Part shown: positions 9,302 through 17,311 of the stretch, in pieces
Layout of the letters: every line of letters begins with the position of its first letter
Position numbering within the stretch: position 1 is the stretch's first letter
DNA from: Nereida sp. MMG025
GTDB taxonomy: Bacteria; Pseudomonadota; Alphaproteobacteria; Rhodobacterales; Rhodobacteraceae
NCBI RefSeq assembly: GCF_021654165.1
Contig: NZ_JAKFZN010000002.1
Span: 425,001 to 489,000 of the forward strand
Length of the DNA: 64,000 nucleotides
Direction: 5' to 3'
Notes under the pieces: model-generated
Database searches by the model: none
What the model saw: the letters and a program-made list of their open reading frames with translations, nothing else
What the model was told of the DNA's origin: nothing
Translations under genes and position numbers: made by a program

Positions 9302-10480
9302 CTAGCCGATCTTTTCAATCGCCAGCGCTATCCCCTGACCACCACCGATGCACATGGTGATCAGCGCATGTTTGCCCGCGATCCTATCAAGTTCATACAT
9401 CGCCTTGACCGTGATGATCGCACCTGTGGCCCCCACAGGATGACCAAGCGCAATCGCACCGCCATTGGGGTTTACTTTCGCAGCGTCCATCCCCAGAGCG
9501 CGGCTGACTGCAATGGCCTGGGCCGCAAAGGCTTCGTTGCTTTCGATCACGTCAAAATCATCGATCCCGAGGCCTGTCTTTTCCAAGAGTTTTTCCACTG
9601 CGGGCACAGGACCTATCCCCATGACTTCGGGGCGCACGCCTGCATGGGCATAGCCGATGATCCTGAACTTGGGGCTAAGTCCCGCATCTTTGGCAGCCGT
9701 GGCTGTCGCCAAGATAATCGCAGCCGCCCCATCATTGATGCCAGAGGCGTTTCCGGCCGTAACAGAGCCTTCTTTCTCAAAAACAGGGCGCAGGCCCGAC
9801 AGCGTTTCAAGCGTTGTTGCCTTGGGGTGTTCGTCGCTGGCAAAGGCCACCGTATCGCGTTTTACGCGCACATCGACAGGGACGATTTGATCGTCAAAAT
9901 ACCCTGCCTCAATCGCTTTGGCGGCACGGGTCTGACTCTCCAGCGCGAAAGCGTCCTGATCGGCGCGGCTGACGTCATGTTCGCGGCTCACGTTCTCTGC
10001 CGTGACACCCATATGGCCTGTGCCAAACGGACAATTCAACGCACCAAGCATCATGTCCAATGTGCGCACATCGCCCATCTTGGCGCCCCATCGTTGATCG
10101 GGAATGATAAACGGTGCGCGGCTCATGTTTTCGGCACCGCCTGCCACACCAAATCGCGCATCGCCAAGCATCAGTGATTGGACCACAGACACGATGGCCT
10201 GAACACCAGACCCACACAGACGGTTCACGTTCATCGCGGGCGTCGTGTCGGGAATGCCTGCATTGATCGCGGCGATGCGTGACAGATACATGTCTCTGGG
10301 TTCGGTATTGATCACATGGCCAAACGCAACATGGCCGATTTGATCAGGGGCGACACCTGCGCGTTGCATCGCAGCTTGGGTCACAGTGGCGCCCAATGCG
10401 GATGGGGGTGTGCCAGCAAGTGCGCCGCCAAATGTACCAATCGCTGTGCGTGCGCCGCCGAGGATGACAATATCGTCCAT
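9302..10480 (-). CDS. Acetyl-CoA C-acyltransferase (thiolase)
   Basis: A 392-residue thiolase of normal length. The nucleophilic cysteine lies in NRLCGSGVQAI, the NEAFAAQ motif is present, the active-site His in GGAIALGHPVGATGA, and the second Cys in TMCIGGGQGIAL. It condenses or cleaves acyl-CoA at the beta-keto position, serving either polyhydroxybutyrate/acetoacetyl-CoA formation or fatty-acid beta-oxidation. The sequence resembles BktB/PhaA-type biosynthetic thiolases more than FadA, but no phaB or fad gene is adjacent, so I leave the symbol empty. It stands alone on its strand. Confidence 0.9.
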   Translation of the reverse strand: MDDIVILGGARTAIGTFGGALAGTPPSALGATVTQAAMQRAGVAPDQIGHVAFGHVINTEPRDMYLSRIAAINAGIPDTTPAMNVNRLCGSGVQAIVSVVQSLMLGDARFGVAGGAENMSRAPFIIPDQRWGAKMGDVRTLDMMLGALNCPFGTGHMGVTAENVSREHDVSRADQDAFALESQTRAAKAIEAGYFDDQIVPVDVRVKRDTVAFASDEHPKATTLETLSGLRPVFEKEGSVTAGNASGINDGAAAIILATATAAKDAGLSPKFRIIGYAHAGVRPEVMGIGPVPAVEKLLEKTGLGIDDFDVIESNEAFAAQAIAVSRALGMDAAKVNPNGGAIALGHPVGATGAIITVKAMYELDRIAGKHALITMCIGGGQGIALAIEKIG

Positions 10481-10568
10481 GTGATCTCTCCCGTTTTTTA
10501 CTTTGTTGCAGGCTACCCTAAATCAACGTGCACAACAGCGAAACGTCAGGTCACAAGGAAGACGCCCG

Positions 10569-10778
10569 ATGAAATACGGCCCCACCCGCAAAGAGCTTTG
10601 GTTTCGCTTGGCGTTTTCGATTTTCGGGCTGATTTTTATGGTTGTCGCAATCACGGCGCGGGGCGTCAGCGGGATTGCGTGGATCGAAGTGGTGGGAATT
10701 TCTTCGGTATTCTTTGGCGGCACCGCCATCTGGACAGCGTGTATGCTGCTCAAACAAGGGAAAAGCGGGGACCCTTAG
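10569..10778 (+). CDS. Small two-helix membrane protein
   Basis: A 69-residue protein (MKYGPTRKELWFRLAFSIFG...) with two hydrophobic segments at about residues 13-30 and 38-60. The ATG at 10569 has an AGGAAG eight bases upstream; an in-frame upstream extension lacks one. I do not recognise a family, although short proteins with KELWFRL starts occur in Rhodobacterales. Its stop codon is built into the terminator stem that ends serA on the other strand. Confidence 0.7.
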   Translation: MKYGPTRKELWFRLAFSIFGLIFMVVAITARGVSGIAWIEVVGISSVFFGGTAIWTACMLLKQGKSGDP

Positions 10779-10786
10779 GCCCCCGC
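10761..10786 (-). terminator. Rho-independent terminator of serA
   Basis: Read on the minus strand from 10786: GCGGGGGCC, loop TAAG, GGTCCCCGC, then TTTT. The stem is nine pairs with one G:U. It begins seven bases after the serA stop and overlaps the end of the convergent small membrane-protein gene. Confidence 0.6.
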
Positions 10787-10793
10787 GTTTCAT

Positions 10794-12392
10794 TCAGCTT
10801 TCGACTTCAAACTCAAGCGGGCGGACCTGCTTGAACATACCGGTGGTGTCCAGTGCGCCCAGAACATCCGCAGGGATTGGGGTGTCGACATAAAGTAGGG
10901 CAATCGCCTCGCCACCTGCTTCGTTGCGTCCAAGGGTAAAGTTAGCGATGTTCACGCCGTTTTTGCCCATCGTGTTGCCCAAAAGACCGATGATGCCAGG
11001 AACATCTTCGTTTGTTGTATACAGCATGTGGCGGCCGATCTCGGCGTCGATGTTGATGCCTTTGATCTGGATAAAGCGCGGTTTGCCGTCGCTGAACACG
11101 GTGCCGGCAATGCTGCGTTCGCGCTTGTCGGTGACGACTGTAACTTTGATATAGCCGTCAAACGCACCTGTCTTGTCTTGGTTCGTGGTGCTGATCTGGA
11201 TGCCTTTATCCTTGGCGATCACAGGCGCAGATACCACGTTCACATCAGGATTGGCCTTTTTCATAATGCCAGCGATGACCGCGCAGTTCAGCGCCTCAAG
11301 GTTCATATCCGAGACGACGCCGTCGTAGAGGATGTTGATGGCTTTGATGGGTTCGTCTGTCATTTGGCCGGTGAAATTGCCCAAGTGACCTGCAAGTTTG
11401 ACCCATGGGCCCATCACTTTGGCTTCTTCAGCGGTGATGCTTGGTGTGTTCAAAGCGTTTTCAACAGCGCCTGTCAGAAGGTAGTTGGCCATCTGGTCTG
11501 CGACCTGAAGGGCAACATTTTCCTGGGCTTCCGTTGTGGCCGCGCCAAGGTGCGGAGTGACCACGACATTGGGAAGGTTAAAGAGCGGCGATTCCGTGGC
11601 CGGTTCAACGGCAAACACGTCAAACGCAGCGCCTGCGACGTGGCCTGATTTCAGGGCCTCGGCCAGTGCGTCTTCGTCGACCAGACCGCCGCGCGCGCAG
11701 TTCACAATGCGCACACCTTTTTTCATCATCGCAATTTTTTCAGCGGTGATCATGTTGGCGGTTTGCTCTGTTTTCGGGACGTGAAGCGTGATGAAATCGG
11801 CTTGCTTGAACAGGTCATCCAGCTCAACTTTTGTGACGCCCATCTTTTCGGCTTTGGCATCCGACAAGAAGGGATCATAGGCTAACACCTTCATTTTCAA
11901 GCCTTTTGCGCGGTCACAGACGATGCCACCAATGTTACCTGCGCCGATGACACCAAGGGTTTTACCTGTCAGCTCAACGCCCATGAACTTGGACTTTTCC
12001 CATTTGCCTGCATGGGTCGATGCACTGGCTTCGGGGATCTGACGGGCCACGGCGAACATCATCGCGATGGCGTGTTCAGCGGTGGTTGTCATGTTGCCGA
12101 AGGGCGTGTTCATCACGATGATGCCCTTTTTGGAGGCAGCGTCTTTGTCGATGTTATCGGTGCCGATACCTGCGCGGCCAATGACCTTGAGATTGTCGGC
12201 GGCTTCGATGATTTTTGCGGTCGCTTTGGAGGCCGAACGGATGGCCAGACCATCGTATTCGGGGATCGCTGCAAGCAGCGCATCCTTGTCTTTTCCAAGG
12301 TCTGGTTTGAAGTCCACCTCGATGCCGCGGTCACGGAAAATCTGCACGGCGGCTTCGGAAAGTTTGTCTGAGATGAGAACTTTGGGGGCCAT
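10794..12392 (-). CDS. serA: D-3-phosphoglycerate dehydrogenase
   Basis: A 532-residue, full-length (type I) SerA: catalyses NAD-dependent oxidation of 3-phosphoglycerate to 3-phosphohydroxypyruvate, the first step of serine synthesis. Visible are the substrate-domain RAGIGTDNIDKDAA motif, the cofactor loop GVIGAGNIGGIV, the RGGLVDEDAL segment, the catalytic His in TPHLGAATTEAQ, an intervening ASB-type domain and a C-terminal ACT domain (PGIIGLLGNTMGKNGVNIA) that normally binds serine for feedback control. It lies 120 bases downstream of serC in the same direction, with AAGGAC before the ATG. Confidence 0.97.
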   Translation of the reverse strand: MAPKVLISDKLSEAAVQIFRDRGIEVDFKPDLGKDKDALLAAIPEYDGLAIRSASKATAKIIEAADNLKVIGRAGIGTDNIDKDAASKKGIIVMNTPFGNMTTTAEHAIAMMFAVARQIPEASASTHAGKWEKSKFMGVELTGKTLGVIGAGNIGGIVCDRAKGLKMKVLAYDPFLSDAKAEKMGVTKVELDDLFKQADFITLHVPKTEQTANMITAEKIAMMKKGVRIVNCARGGLVDEDALAEALKSGHVAGAAFDVFAVEPATESPLFNLPNVVVTPHLGAATTEAQENVALQVADQMANYLLTGAVENALNTPSITAEEAKVMGPWVKLAGHLGNFTGQMTDEPIKAINILYDGVVSDMNLEALNCAVIAGIMKKANPDVNVVSAPVIAKDKGIQISTTNQDKTGAFDGYIKVTVVTDKRERSIAGTVFSDGKPRFIQIKGINIDAEIGRHMLYTTNEDVPGIIGLLGNTMGKNGVNIANFTLGRNEAGGEAIALLYVDTPIPADVLGALDTTGMFKQVRPLEFEVES

Positions 12393-12422
12393 GATTTTGG
12401 TCCTTTTTTCGGTGTCATCCGA

Positions 12423-12487
12423 CGTATGGCCTAGCGTATGCTACGCGTATGGCAATGCGTCAGACGTTTGGGTTAATTTCTGTTAAC
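12423..12487. repeat. Short repeats between serC and serA
   Basis: CGTATG occurs three times as direct repeats at 12423, 12435 and 12446 (12- and 11-base spacing, about one helical turn). A further inverted repeat, GTTAA-N6-TTAAC, lies at 12472-12487. All sit 30-95 bases upstream of the serA start. They could bind a regulator or shape the serA 5' region. I know of no matching established operator. Confidence 0.4.
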
Positions 12488-12495
12488 GATTGGGG

Positions 12496-12518
12496 GCCTG
12501 AAGCAGGTTGCTTCAGGC
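12496..12518 (-). other. Perfect 10-bp hairpin at the serC stop
   Basis: GCCTGAAGCA at 12496-12505 and TGCTTCAGGC at 12509-12518 are exact reverse complements with a 3-base loop. The arm covers the serC stop codon (12513-12515). No T tract follows on the minus strand (CCCCC follows), so it is more likely an intercistronic processing or stability element than a terminator. Confidence 0.6.
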
Positions 12519-13652
12519 GTTGATTTCGGCATCAAAGGCGTGGGCCAGCCACGGCAACATCGCTTCGATGTCCGCCGTTTCAATCGTGCCACCACACCAG
12601 ATGCGCAGACCTGCAGGCGCGTCACGATAGGCGCCGACGTCCAAAGCCACACCTTCGGCTTCCAGACGTTTGGCAACGGCTTTGGCAAATGCTGCGCCAT
12701 CGGTGATGCGGTCGTCGGTGAACTTCAGGCAAACGGACGTGACCGAGCGCGTGGCAGGATCAACGGCCAGATTTTTGATCCAGTCGTTGGCATCGCAGAA
12801 ATCCCAGATCGCTTGGGCGTTCGCTTCGGCGCGTTTTTTTAAACCGTCGAGACCCCCAATCGATTTCGCCCAGTCCAAGGCGAACAGATAGTCTTCGACG
12901 CAGAGCATCGAGGGCGTGTTGATTGTGGCACCCGAGAAGATACCATCAATCAGCTTGCCGCCTTTGGTCAGGCGGAAGATTTTTGGCAGGGGCCACGCTG
13001 GTGTGTAGCTTTCCAGACGCTCAACCGCGCGGGGTGACAGGATCAGGATACCGTGGGCTGCTTCGCCGCCCAGAACCTTCTGCCAGCTGAATGTTGTGAC
13101 ATCCAGTTTGTCCCAAGGCAGGTCCATCGCAAAGGCGGCAGAGGTCGCGTCGCACAGGGTCAGGCCAGCACGATCGGCGGGGATCGCATCGCCGTTTGGC
13201 ATTGCCACACCCGAGGTCGTGCCGTTCCATGTAAAGCACACGTCGTTGTCGTAGTTCAGCGCCGCCATATCGACGATTTCGCCGTAGTCGGCGGTGTGAA
13301 CCGTGTGTTCGATTTTCAGCTGTTTGACGGCGTCAGTGACCCAACCCGCGCCAAAGGATTCCCAAGCGACCATTTCTGCGGGGCGTTGGCCAAGCATCGA
13401 CCACATCGCCATTTCATAGGCGCCTGTATCAGAAGCCGGCACGATGCCGATTTTATAATCCGCAGGCACGCCGAGGATGTCGCGTGTGGTCTCAATCGCC
13501 AGTTTCAATTTGTCTTTGCCCACGGCGGCACGGTGAGAGCGACCAAGCGGCGCGTCGGCTAGTTTGTCCAGTGACCATGTGGGGGGTTTTGCGCAAGGGC
13601 CCGAGGAAAAACGGGGATTGCGCGGCTTTGCAGCCGGTGGTGTCGTCGTCAT
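12513..13652 (-). CDS. serC: Phosphoserine aminotransferase
   Basis: A 379-residue PLP enzyme that converts 3-phosphohydroxypyruvate to phosphoserine with glutamate. The start ATG at 13652 has GGAAGGA nine bases upstream; the longer frame reading lacks family similarity. Motifs: the alphaproteobacterial opening [13 protein letters not shown], the cofactor-binding [10 protein letters not shown], and the Schiff-base lysine in [16 protein letters not shown]. This long class (no N-terminal V-x-N-F-S-A-G-P) is typical of alphaproteobacteria. It is the first gene of the serC-serA operon and has a structured leader (13653-13740). Confidence 0.96.
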   Translation of the reverse strand: MTTTPPAAKPRNPRFSSGPCAKPPTWSLDKLADAPLGRSHRAAVGKDKLKLAIETTRDILGVPADYKIGIVPASDTGAYEMAMWSMLGQRPAEMVAWESFGAGWVTDAVKQLKIEHTVHTADYGEIVDMAALNYDNDVCFTWNGTTSGVAMPNGDAIPADRAGLTLCDATSAAFAMDLPWDKLDVTTFSWQKVLGGEAAHGILILSPRAVERLESYTPAWPLPKIFRLTKGGKLIDGIFSGATINTPSMLCVEDYLFALDWAKSIGGLDGLKKRAEANAQAIWDFCDANDWIKNLAVDPATRSVTSVCLKFTDDRITDGAAFAKAVAKRLEAEGVALDVGAYRDAPAGLRIWCGGTIETADIEAMLPWLAHAFDAEINA

Positions 13653-13740
13653 ATCTGCTATCCTTCCAGATAAATGCCCTTCGTTGGGGAAGGGTGTCCC
13701 ACGGGTGCGTTTATGGAGAAGTGCTGAGTCCCACAAGGCA
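13653..13740 (-). promoter_or_regulatory. Structured serC leader, candidate serC RNA motif
   Basis: On the minus strand, CCCTTC (13694-13689) can pair with GAAGGG (13682-13677) across a 6-base loop. Within the same tract CCTTCC (13693-13688) is the exact complement of the serC ribosome-binding site GGAAGG (13667-13662), so the two pairings exclude each other. GTGGGAC is repeated at 13734-13728 and 13702-13696. A conserved serC leader RNA is known in alphaproteobacteria (Rfam serC family); I propose this is a member but have not compared it with the model. The ribosome-binding-site pairing is seen directly; its regulatory meaning is inferred. Confidence 0.5.
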
Positions 13741-13802
13741 GAAAATGACGCGGCCGCGACCATGTGCAGAATTTTGCGACACTTTTGAGGTGTATTGGAA
13801 AC

Positions 13803-14060
13803 TTAAGGGCGGGCGTTGCTTACTCGGTCGCGGGCCAGCGATTTATGTTCGAGGGCTGACAGATGCGCGATGGTTTCTTCAACCGAGAGACCTTGTTTGC
13901 GCGATTTTTCCCAGATGCGCTTGCAGGACTGTGGGGACCATGGAAGCGCGGCTGTCGCAAGCCATAGGCGGAGCGGCGTTGGGAGCGCATCGTAATTGGC
14001 CATAGGATCGGCCCGACGGCGTCGTCTGCGCAGAGTTGTGCTGCCAAGATTGCGGGGCAT
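13803..14060 (-). CDS. DUF6525-like small basic protein
   Basis: An 85-residue protein opening MPRNLGSTTLRRRRRRADP and continuing DALPTPLRLWLATAALPWSP, then CKRIWEKSRKQGLS. That poly-arginine plus L-R-x-W-L-x-x-A-A-L-P-W-S-P pattern is what I recall for the DUF6525 family of Rhodobacterales. It is probably a cytoplasmic, nucleic-acid- or ribosome-associated helical protein, but that is a guess from charge. It is divergent from serB, and a palindrome (14085-14099) lies in the shared promoter region. Confidence 0.75.
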   Translation of the reverse strand: MPRNLGSTTLRRRRRRADPMANYDALPTPLRLWLATAALPWSPQSCKRIWEKSRKQGLSVEETIAHLSALEHKSLARDRVSNARP

Positions 14061-14084
14061 GAGAGACCTTTATCTTTTTTGCGA

Positions 14085-14099
14085 TGTTATATCATAACA
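14085..14099. promoter_or_regulatory. Palindrome resembling a Zur box
   Basis: TGTTATATCATAACA at 14085-14099: the arms TGTTAT and ATAACA are exact reverse complements. It differs at one position from TGTTATA-N-TATAACA, the core of Zur operators known from proteobacteria. It lies 25 bases upstream of the DUF6525-like gene and 84 bases upstream of serB. AT-rich palindromes of this length also arise by chance. Confidence 0.35.
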
Positions 14100-14182
14100 A
14101 TTTTGAGCTTCAAGTCGATAGCGTCGCAGGGGGTTGCCTGCAGTACCGTGGTGGTGTGAAAGCATAGCAAAGGAGATTTGCC

Positions 14183-15043
14183 ATGTATGTTGTGACCCTG
14201 ATTGCCCGACCTCTGGACCCTGCTTTGGTTGAGGCGCTGCGCAATGCGTGGGGTGGGACGGAAGTGACATGGCTGTCTGTCGACGAGGCGGCCGAGTTTG
14301 GCGTGCCTGGCGTGCCAGACAACCAGTGGGACGTATGGGCCGATTTGCAGACGCAAAAGGTTGATATGGTCGTGCAGCCCACCAAGGGGCGGCGCAAGAA
14401 GATGCTGTTGGCCGATATGGACAGCACGATGATCCGGCAAGAATGCATTGATGAGTTGGCCGATGAAGCGGGTGTGGGTGCTTATGTGGCGGACATCACC
14501 GCGCGGGCGATGAACGGTGAGTTGGATTTTGAAGCGGCGTTGATCGAGCGTGTTGGACTGCTTAAAGGGTTGCCTGTGCGGGTCATTGGCAAGGTGCTGG
14601 AGACGCGGATCACCAAGATGTATGGCGCGGTTGAGTTGCTGACGACGATGAAAGCGCATGGCGCGCATGCGGCTTTGGTTTCTGGCGGCTTTACGGCGTT
14701 CACCCAACGCATCGCGGCGGATCTGGGGTTTGATGAGCATCGCGCGAATACGTTGCTGGAAGATGGCGATGTGCTGAGCGGGCAGGTGGCGATGCCGATC
14801 CTGGGACGCGAGGCAAAGGTGCAGGCGTTGGAAGAGATTACAGCGCGTCTTGCGATTGCCGAAAGCGATGTGATTGCCGTGGGCGACGGCGCAAATGATC
14901 TGGGCATGTTGAAACGCGCGGGCATGGGCGTGGCGCTGCATGCCAAACCTGCGGTGGCGGCGCAGGTGGACATCCGTATCAACCACGGCGATCTGACAAG
15001 CCTGCTGTTTGTGCAGGGCTATTCGCGAGACGATTTTGTTTGA
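14183..15043 (+). CDS. serB: Phosphoserine phosphatase
   Basis: A 286-residue HAD-superfamily phosphatase that releases serine from phosphoserine, completing the pathway begun by serA and serC across the intergenic region. The HAD motifs are LADMDSTMIRQECIDELAD (nucleophile and acid Asp), SGGFTAF (motif II), and VGDGANDLGML (motif IV). The N-terminal roughly 75 residues form the ACT-like regulatory part. AAGGAG lies just before the ATG. Its 3' end overlaps the proposed start of the TSUP transporter gene by 8 bases, suggesting translational coupling. Confidence 0.96.
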   Translation: MYVVTLIARPLDPALVEALRNAWGGTEVTWLSVDEAAEFGVPGVPDNQWDVWADLQTQKVDMVVQPTKGRRKKMLLADMDSTMIRQECIDELADEAGVGAYVADITARAMNGELDFEAALIERVGLLKGLPVRVIGKVLETRITKMYGAVELLTTMKAHGAHAALVSGGFTAFTQRIAADLGFDEHRANTLLEDGDVLSGQVAMPILGREAKVQALEEITARLAIAESDVIAVGDGANDLGMLKRAGMGVALHAKPAVAAQVDIRINHGDLTSLLFVQGYSRDDFV

Positions 15044-15794
15044 GGTCACGGTTGATCTGCTGGCGGTTTTGCTGGCGGTCGCTTTTGTGGCGGGGTTGGT
15101 AGACAGCATCGCGGGGGGTGGTGGTTTGATCACATTGCCGACGCTGCTGTTGGTGGGGGCCAGCCCGATTGAGGCGCTATCAACCAACAAGCTGCAAGGC
15201 ACGTTCGGCGCGGCCACGGCGGCGGTCAGCTATGCGCGGGGCGGTCATGTGGATTTGCGCAGCCAGTGGCTGTGGGCATTCATCGCGTTTGGCGCGGCTT
15301 TGGCGGGGGCATTGATGGCGACGGTTTTGCCTGTAGAGACCTTCAGGGTCATGCTGCCGATTGTCCTGATCTCGGTCGCGCTGTTTTTTGCCTTTAAGCC
15401 GAACCTGACGGATGTGGATACGGTGGCCAAGGTTGCCCCTGCCGTCTTTGGCTTCACCTTCGTGCCAGCGGTCGGGGCCTATGACGGGCTTCTGGGGCCA
15501 GGGGCGGGATCGTTTTACATGATCGCCTTTGTGATGTTTGCAGGCTTTGGCGTTTTGCGGGCCACGGCGCATACCAAACTGCTTAATTTTGCCAGCAATG
15601 TCGGTGGTTTGGTGATGTTTGCACTGGTGGCCGAGGTCTGGTGGGCCACGGGATTGGCGATGGGCGCCGCGCAGATTGCGGGGGCGCGCATGGGCAGCGC
15701 AATGGCAATGAAACAAGGTGCGCGATTGATCAAACCGCTGGTCGTTGTTACGTCATTGGCACTGGCTGCACGATTGATGTGGGATTGGTTTTGA
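15036..15794 (+). CDS. TSUP-family (TauE/SafE) membrane transporter
   Basis: A roughly 252-residue integral membrane protein. The family opening FVAGLVDSIAGGGGLITLPTLL and the second half-repeat LGPGAGSFYMIAFVMFAGF are clear, with about eight hydrophobic helices between. TSUP proteins export or import sulfite, organosulfonates or similar anions; the substrate here is unknown. I place the start at TTG 15036 (overlapping the serB stop) because family members begin just before D-L-L-A-V-L; another in-frame TTG is at 15009. It is cotranscribed with serB and probably gpmI (11 bases on). Confidence 0.88.
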   Translation: MFEVTVDLLAVLLAVAFVAGLVDSIAGGGGLITLPTLLLVGASPIEALSTNKLQGTFGAATAAVSYARGGHVDLRSQWLWAFIAFGAALAGALMATVLPVETFRVMLPIVLISVALFFAFKPNLTDVDTVAKVAPAVFGFTFVPAVGAYDGLLGPGAGSFYMIAFVMFAGFGVLRATAHTKLLNFASNVGGLVMFALVAEVWWATGLAMGAAQIAGARMGSAMAMKQGARLIKPLVVVTSLALAARLMWDWF

Positions 15795-15805
15795 AGGGAC
15801 GCGAT

Positions 15806-17308
15806 ATGAAACCTGTTGTTTTATGTATTCTGGACGGATGGGGCCTGAGGGCCGAGACCGACCACAACGCCCCTGCACTGGCTAAAACGCCGAACTTTGA
15901 TCGCATTATGCAAGGCCCCCACGCGCAGCTTTTGACCCACGGCAATGATGCGGGGCTGCCATCGGGGCAGATGGGCAATTCTGAGGTGGGGCATACAAAC
16001 ATTGGCGCGGGCCGCGTGGTTGCGATGGACTTGGGCCAGATTGATCTGGCGATCGAGGATGGCTCTTTCTTCGAAAACGGCCCGTTGAACGCATTTATTT
16101 CCAAGCTGAAAGAGACGGGCAAAGCCGCACATCTTATGGGGGTTGTCAGTGACGGCGGCGTGCATGGCCACCTTGGGCATATGGCGGCCGCCGCTGAGGC
16201 GATTGTAAAGGCAGGTGTGCCCTGTTTTATCCATGCAATCACGGATGGGCGCGATGTTGCGCCATCGTCTGCGGCTGGTTTTATCGAGACACTTGCGCAG
16301 CTTTTGCCCAAACAGGCGGTCTTTGCCACGCTGACAGGGCGCTACTATGCGATGGACCGCGACAACCGTTGGGAACGCGTCAGCACCGCGTTTGAAGCGA
16401 TGATCCACGCCAAAGGCCCGGTTGCGGATACACCGCTGGACGCGATCAAAACGTCTTATGCGGACGGTGTCACAGATGAATTTATCCCTGCCACTGTGAT
16501 GGCGGGCTTCCAAGGTGTGCAGGACGGGGATGGTATATTCTGCCTGAACTTCCGCGCAGACCGCGCACGCGAAATTATGGCAGCGATTGCAGAGCCTGAT
16601 TTTGATGGTTTCGCCACGGGGCCGCGTCCATCTCTTGGGGCTGTTCTTGGGATGGTCAGCTATTCGGATACCCATGACACCTATATGGATGTGGCATTCC
16701 CCAAACAGAAAATCGTCAATACACTTGGCGCATGGGTTGCCAAACACGGGCTGCGGCAGTTTCGGTTGGCCGAGACCGAGAAATACCCGCATGTGACGTT
16801 TTTCCTGAATGGCGGCCAAGAGGTGCCGGAAGAGGGCGAGGACCGCTATATGGCGCCATCGCCCAAAGTGGCGACCTATGATTTGCAGCCAGAGATGTCG
16901 GCCGACGAGGTGACGGATGCCTTTGTCGATGCGATTGGCGCGGGGTATGATCTGATTGTCACCAACTATGCCAACCCTGATATGGTGGGGCATACGGGTG
17001 ATCTGCAGGCGGCAATCAAGGCATGCGAAGCCGTAGACCAAGGGCTTGGTCGCGTGCTGGAGGCGTTGGATAAAGCAGGCGGTGCGATGATCGTGACCGC
17101 CGATCATGGCAACTGCGAGGTGATGTGGGATGCGGCCACCAATGGGCCGCATACGGCACATACGTTGAACCCCGTGCCTGTTGCGTTGGTGGGTGCCGAT
17201 GGGCCGCTGCGCGATGGGCGCTTGGCCGACCTTGCACCAACATTGCTGGCCTTGATGGGTCTTGAGCAACCCCCAGAGATGACAGGCCATAGCCTGATCA
17301 AAGGGTAG
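15806..17308 (+). CDS. gpmI: 2,3-bisphosphoglycerate-independent phosphoglycerate mutase
   Basis: A 500-residue enzyme interconverting 3- and 2-phosphoglycerate with two metal ions (typically Mn). ATG at 15806 gives MKPVVLCILDGWG, the standard alkaline-phosphatase-like opening. The phosphoserine site is in GNSEVGHTNIGAGR; further markers are HAITDGRDVAPSS, the metal site NYANPDMVGHTG and TADHGNCE. The upstream in-frame extension overlaps the transporter gene and has no family similarity. It heads a run with envC and ctpA, an arrangement common in alphaproteobacteria, and is probably read as one transcript to the terminator at 19815. Confidence 0.97.
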   Translation: MKPVVLCILDGWGLRAETDHNAPALAKTPNFDRIMQGPHAQLLTHGNDAGLPSGQMGNSEVGHTNIGAGRVVAMDLGQIDLAIEDGSFFENGPLNAFISKLKETGKAAHLMGVVSDGGVHGHLGHMAAAAEAIVKAGVPCFIHAITDGRDVAPSSAAGFIETLAQLLPKQAVFATLTGRYYAMDRDNRWERVSTAFEAMIHAKGPVADTPLDAIKTSYADGVTDEFIPATVMAGFQGVQDGDGIFCLNFRADRAREIMAAIAEPDFDGFATGPRPSLGAVLGMVSYSDTHDTYMDVAFPKQKIVNTLGAWVAKHGLRQFRLAETEKYPHVTFFLNGGQEVPEEGEDRYMAPSPKVATYDLQPEMSADEVTDAFVDAIGAGYDLIVTNYANPDMVGHTGDLQAAIKACEAVDQGLGRVLEALDKAGGAMIVTADHGNCEVMWDAATNGPHTAHTLNPVPVALVGADGPLRDGRLADLAPTLLALMGLEQPPEMTGHSLIKG

Positions 17309-17311
17309 CAG

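Noticed and set aside
9113-10177. A 354-residue plus-strand frame over the thiolase.
   Set aside because: Antisense to the thiolase with complete catalytic motifs on the other strand.
12473-12486. TTAA-N6-TTAA between serC and serA as a CtrA site.
   Set aside because: CtrA sites need a 7-base spacer; the spacer here is 6, so I list it only as an inverted repeat.
14087-15217. A 376-residue minus-strand frame over serB.
   Set aside because: Antisense to serB; composition rich in Arg, Gln and His, no recognisable domain.
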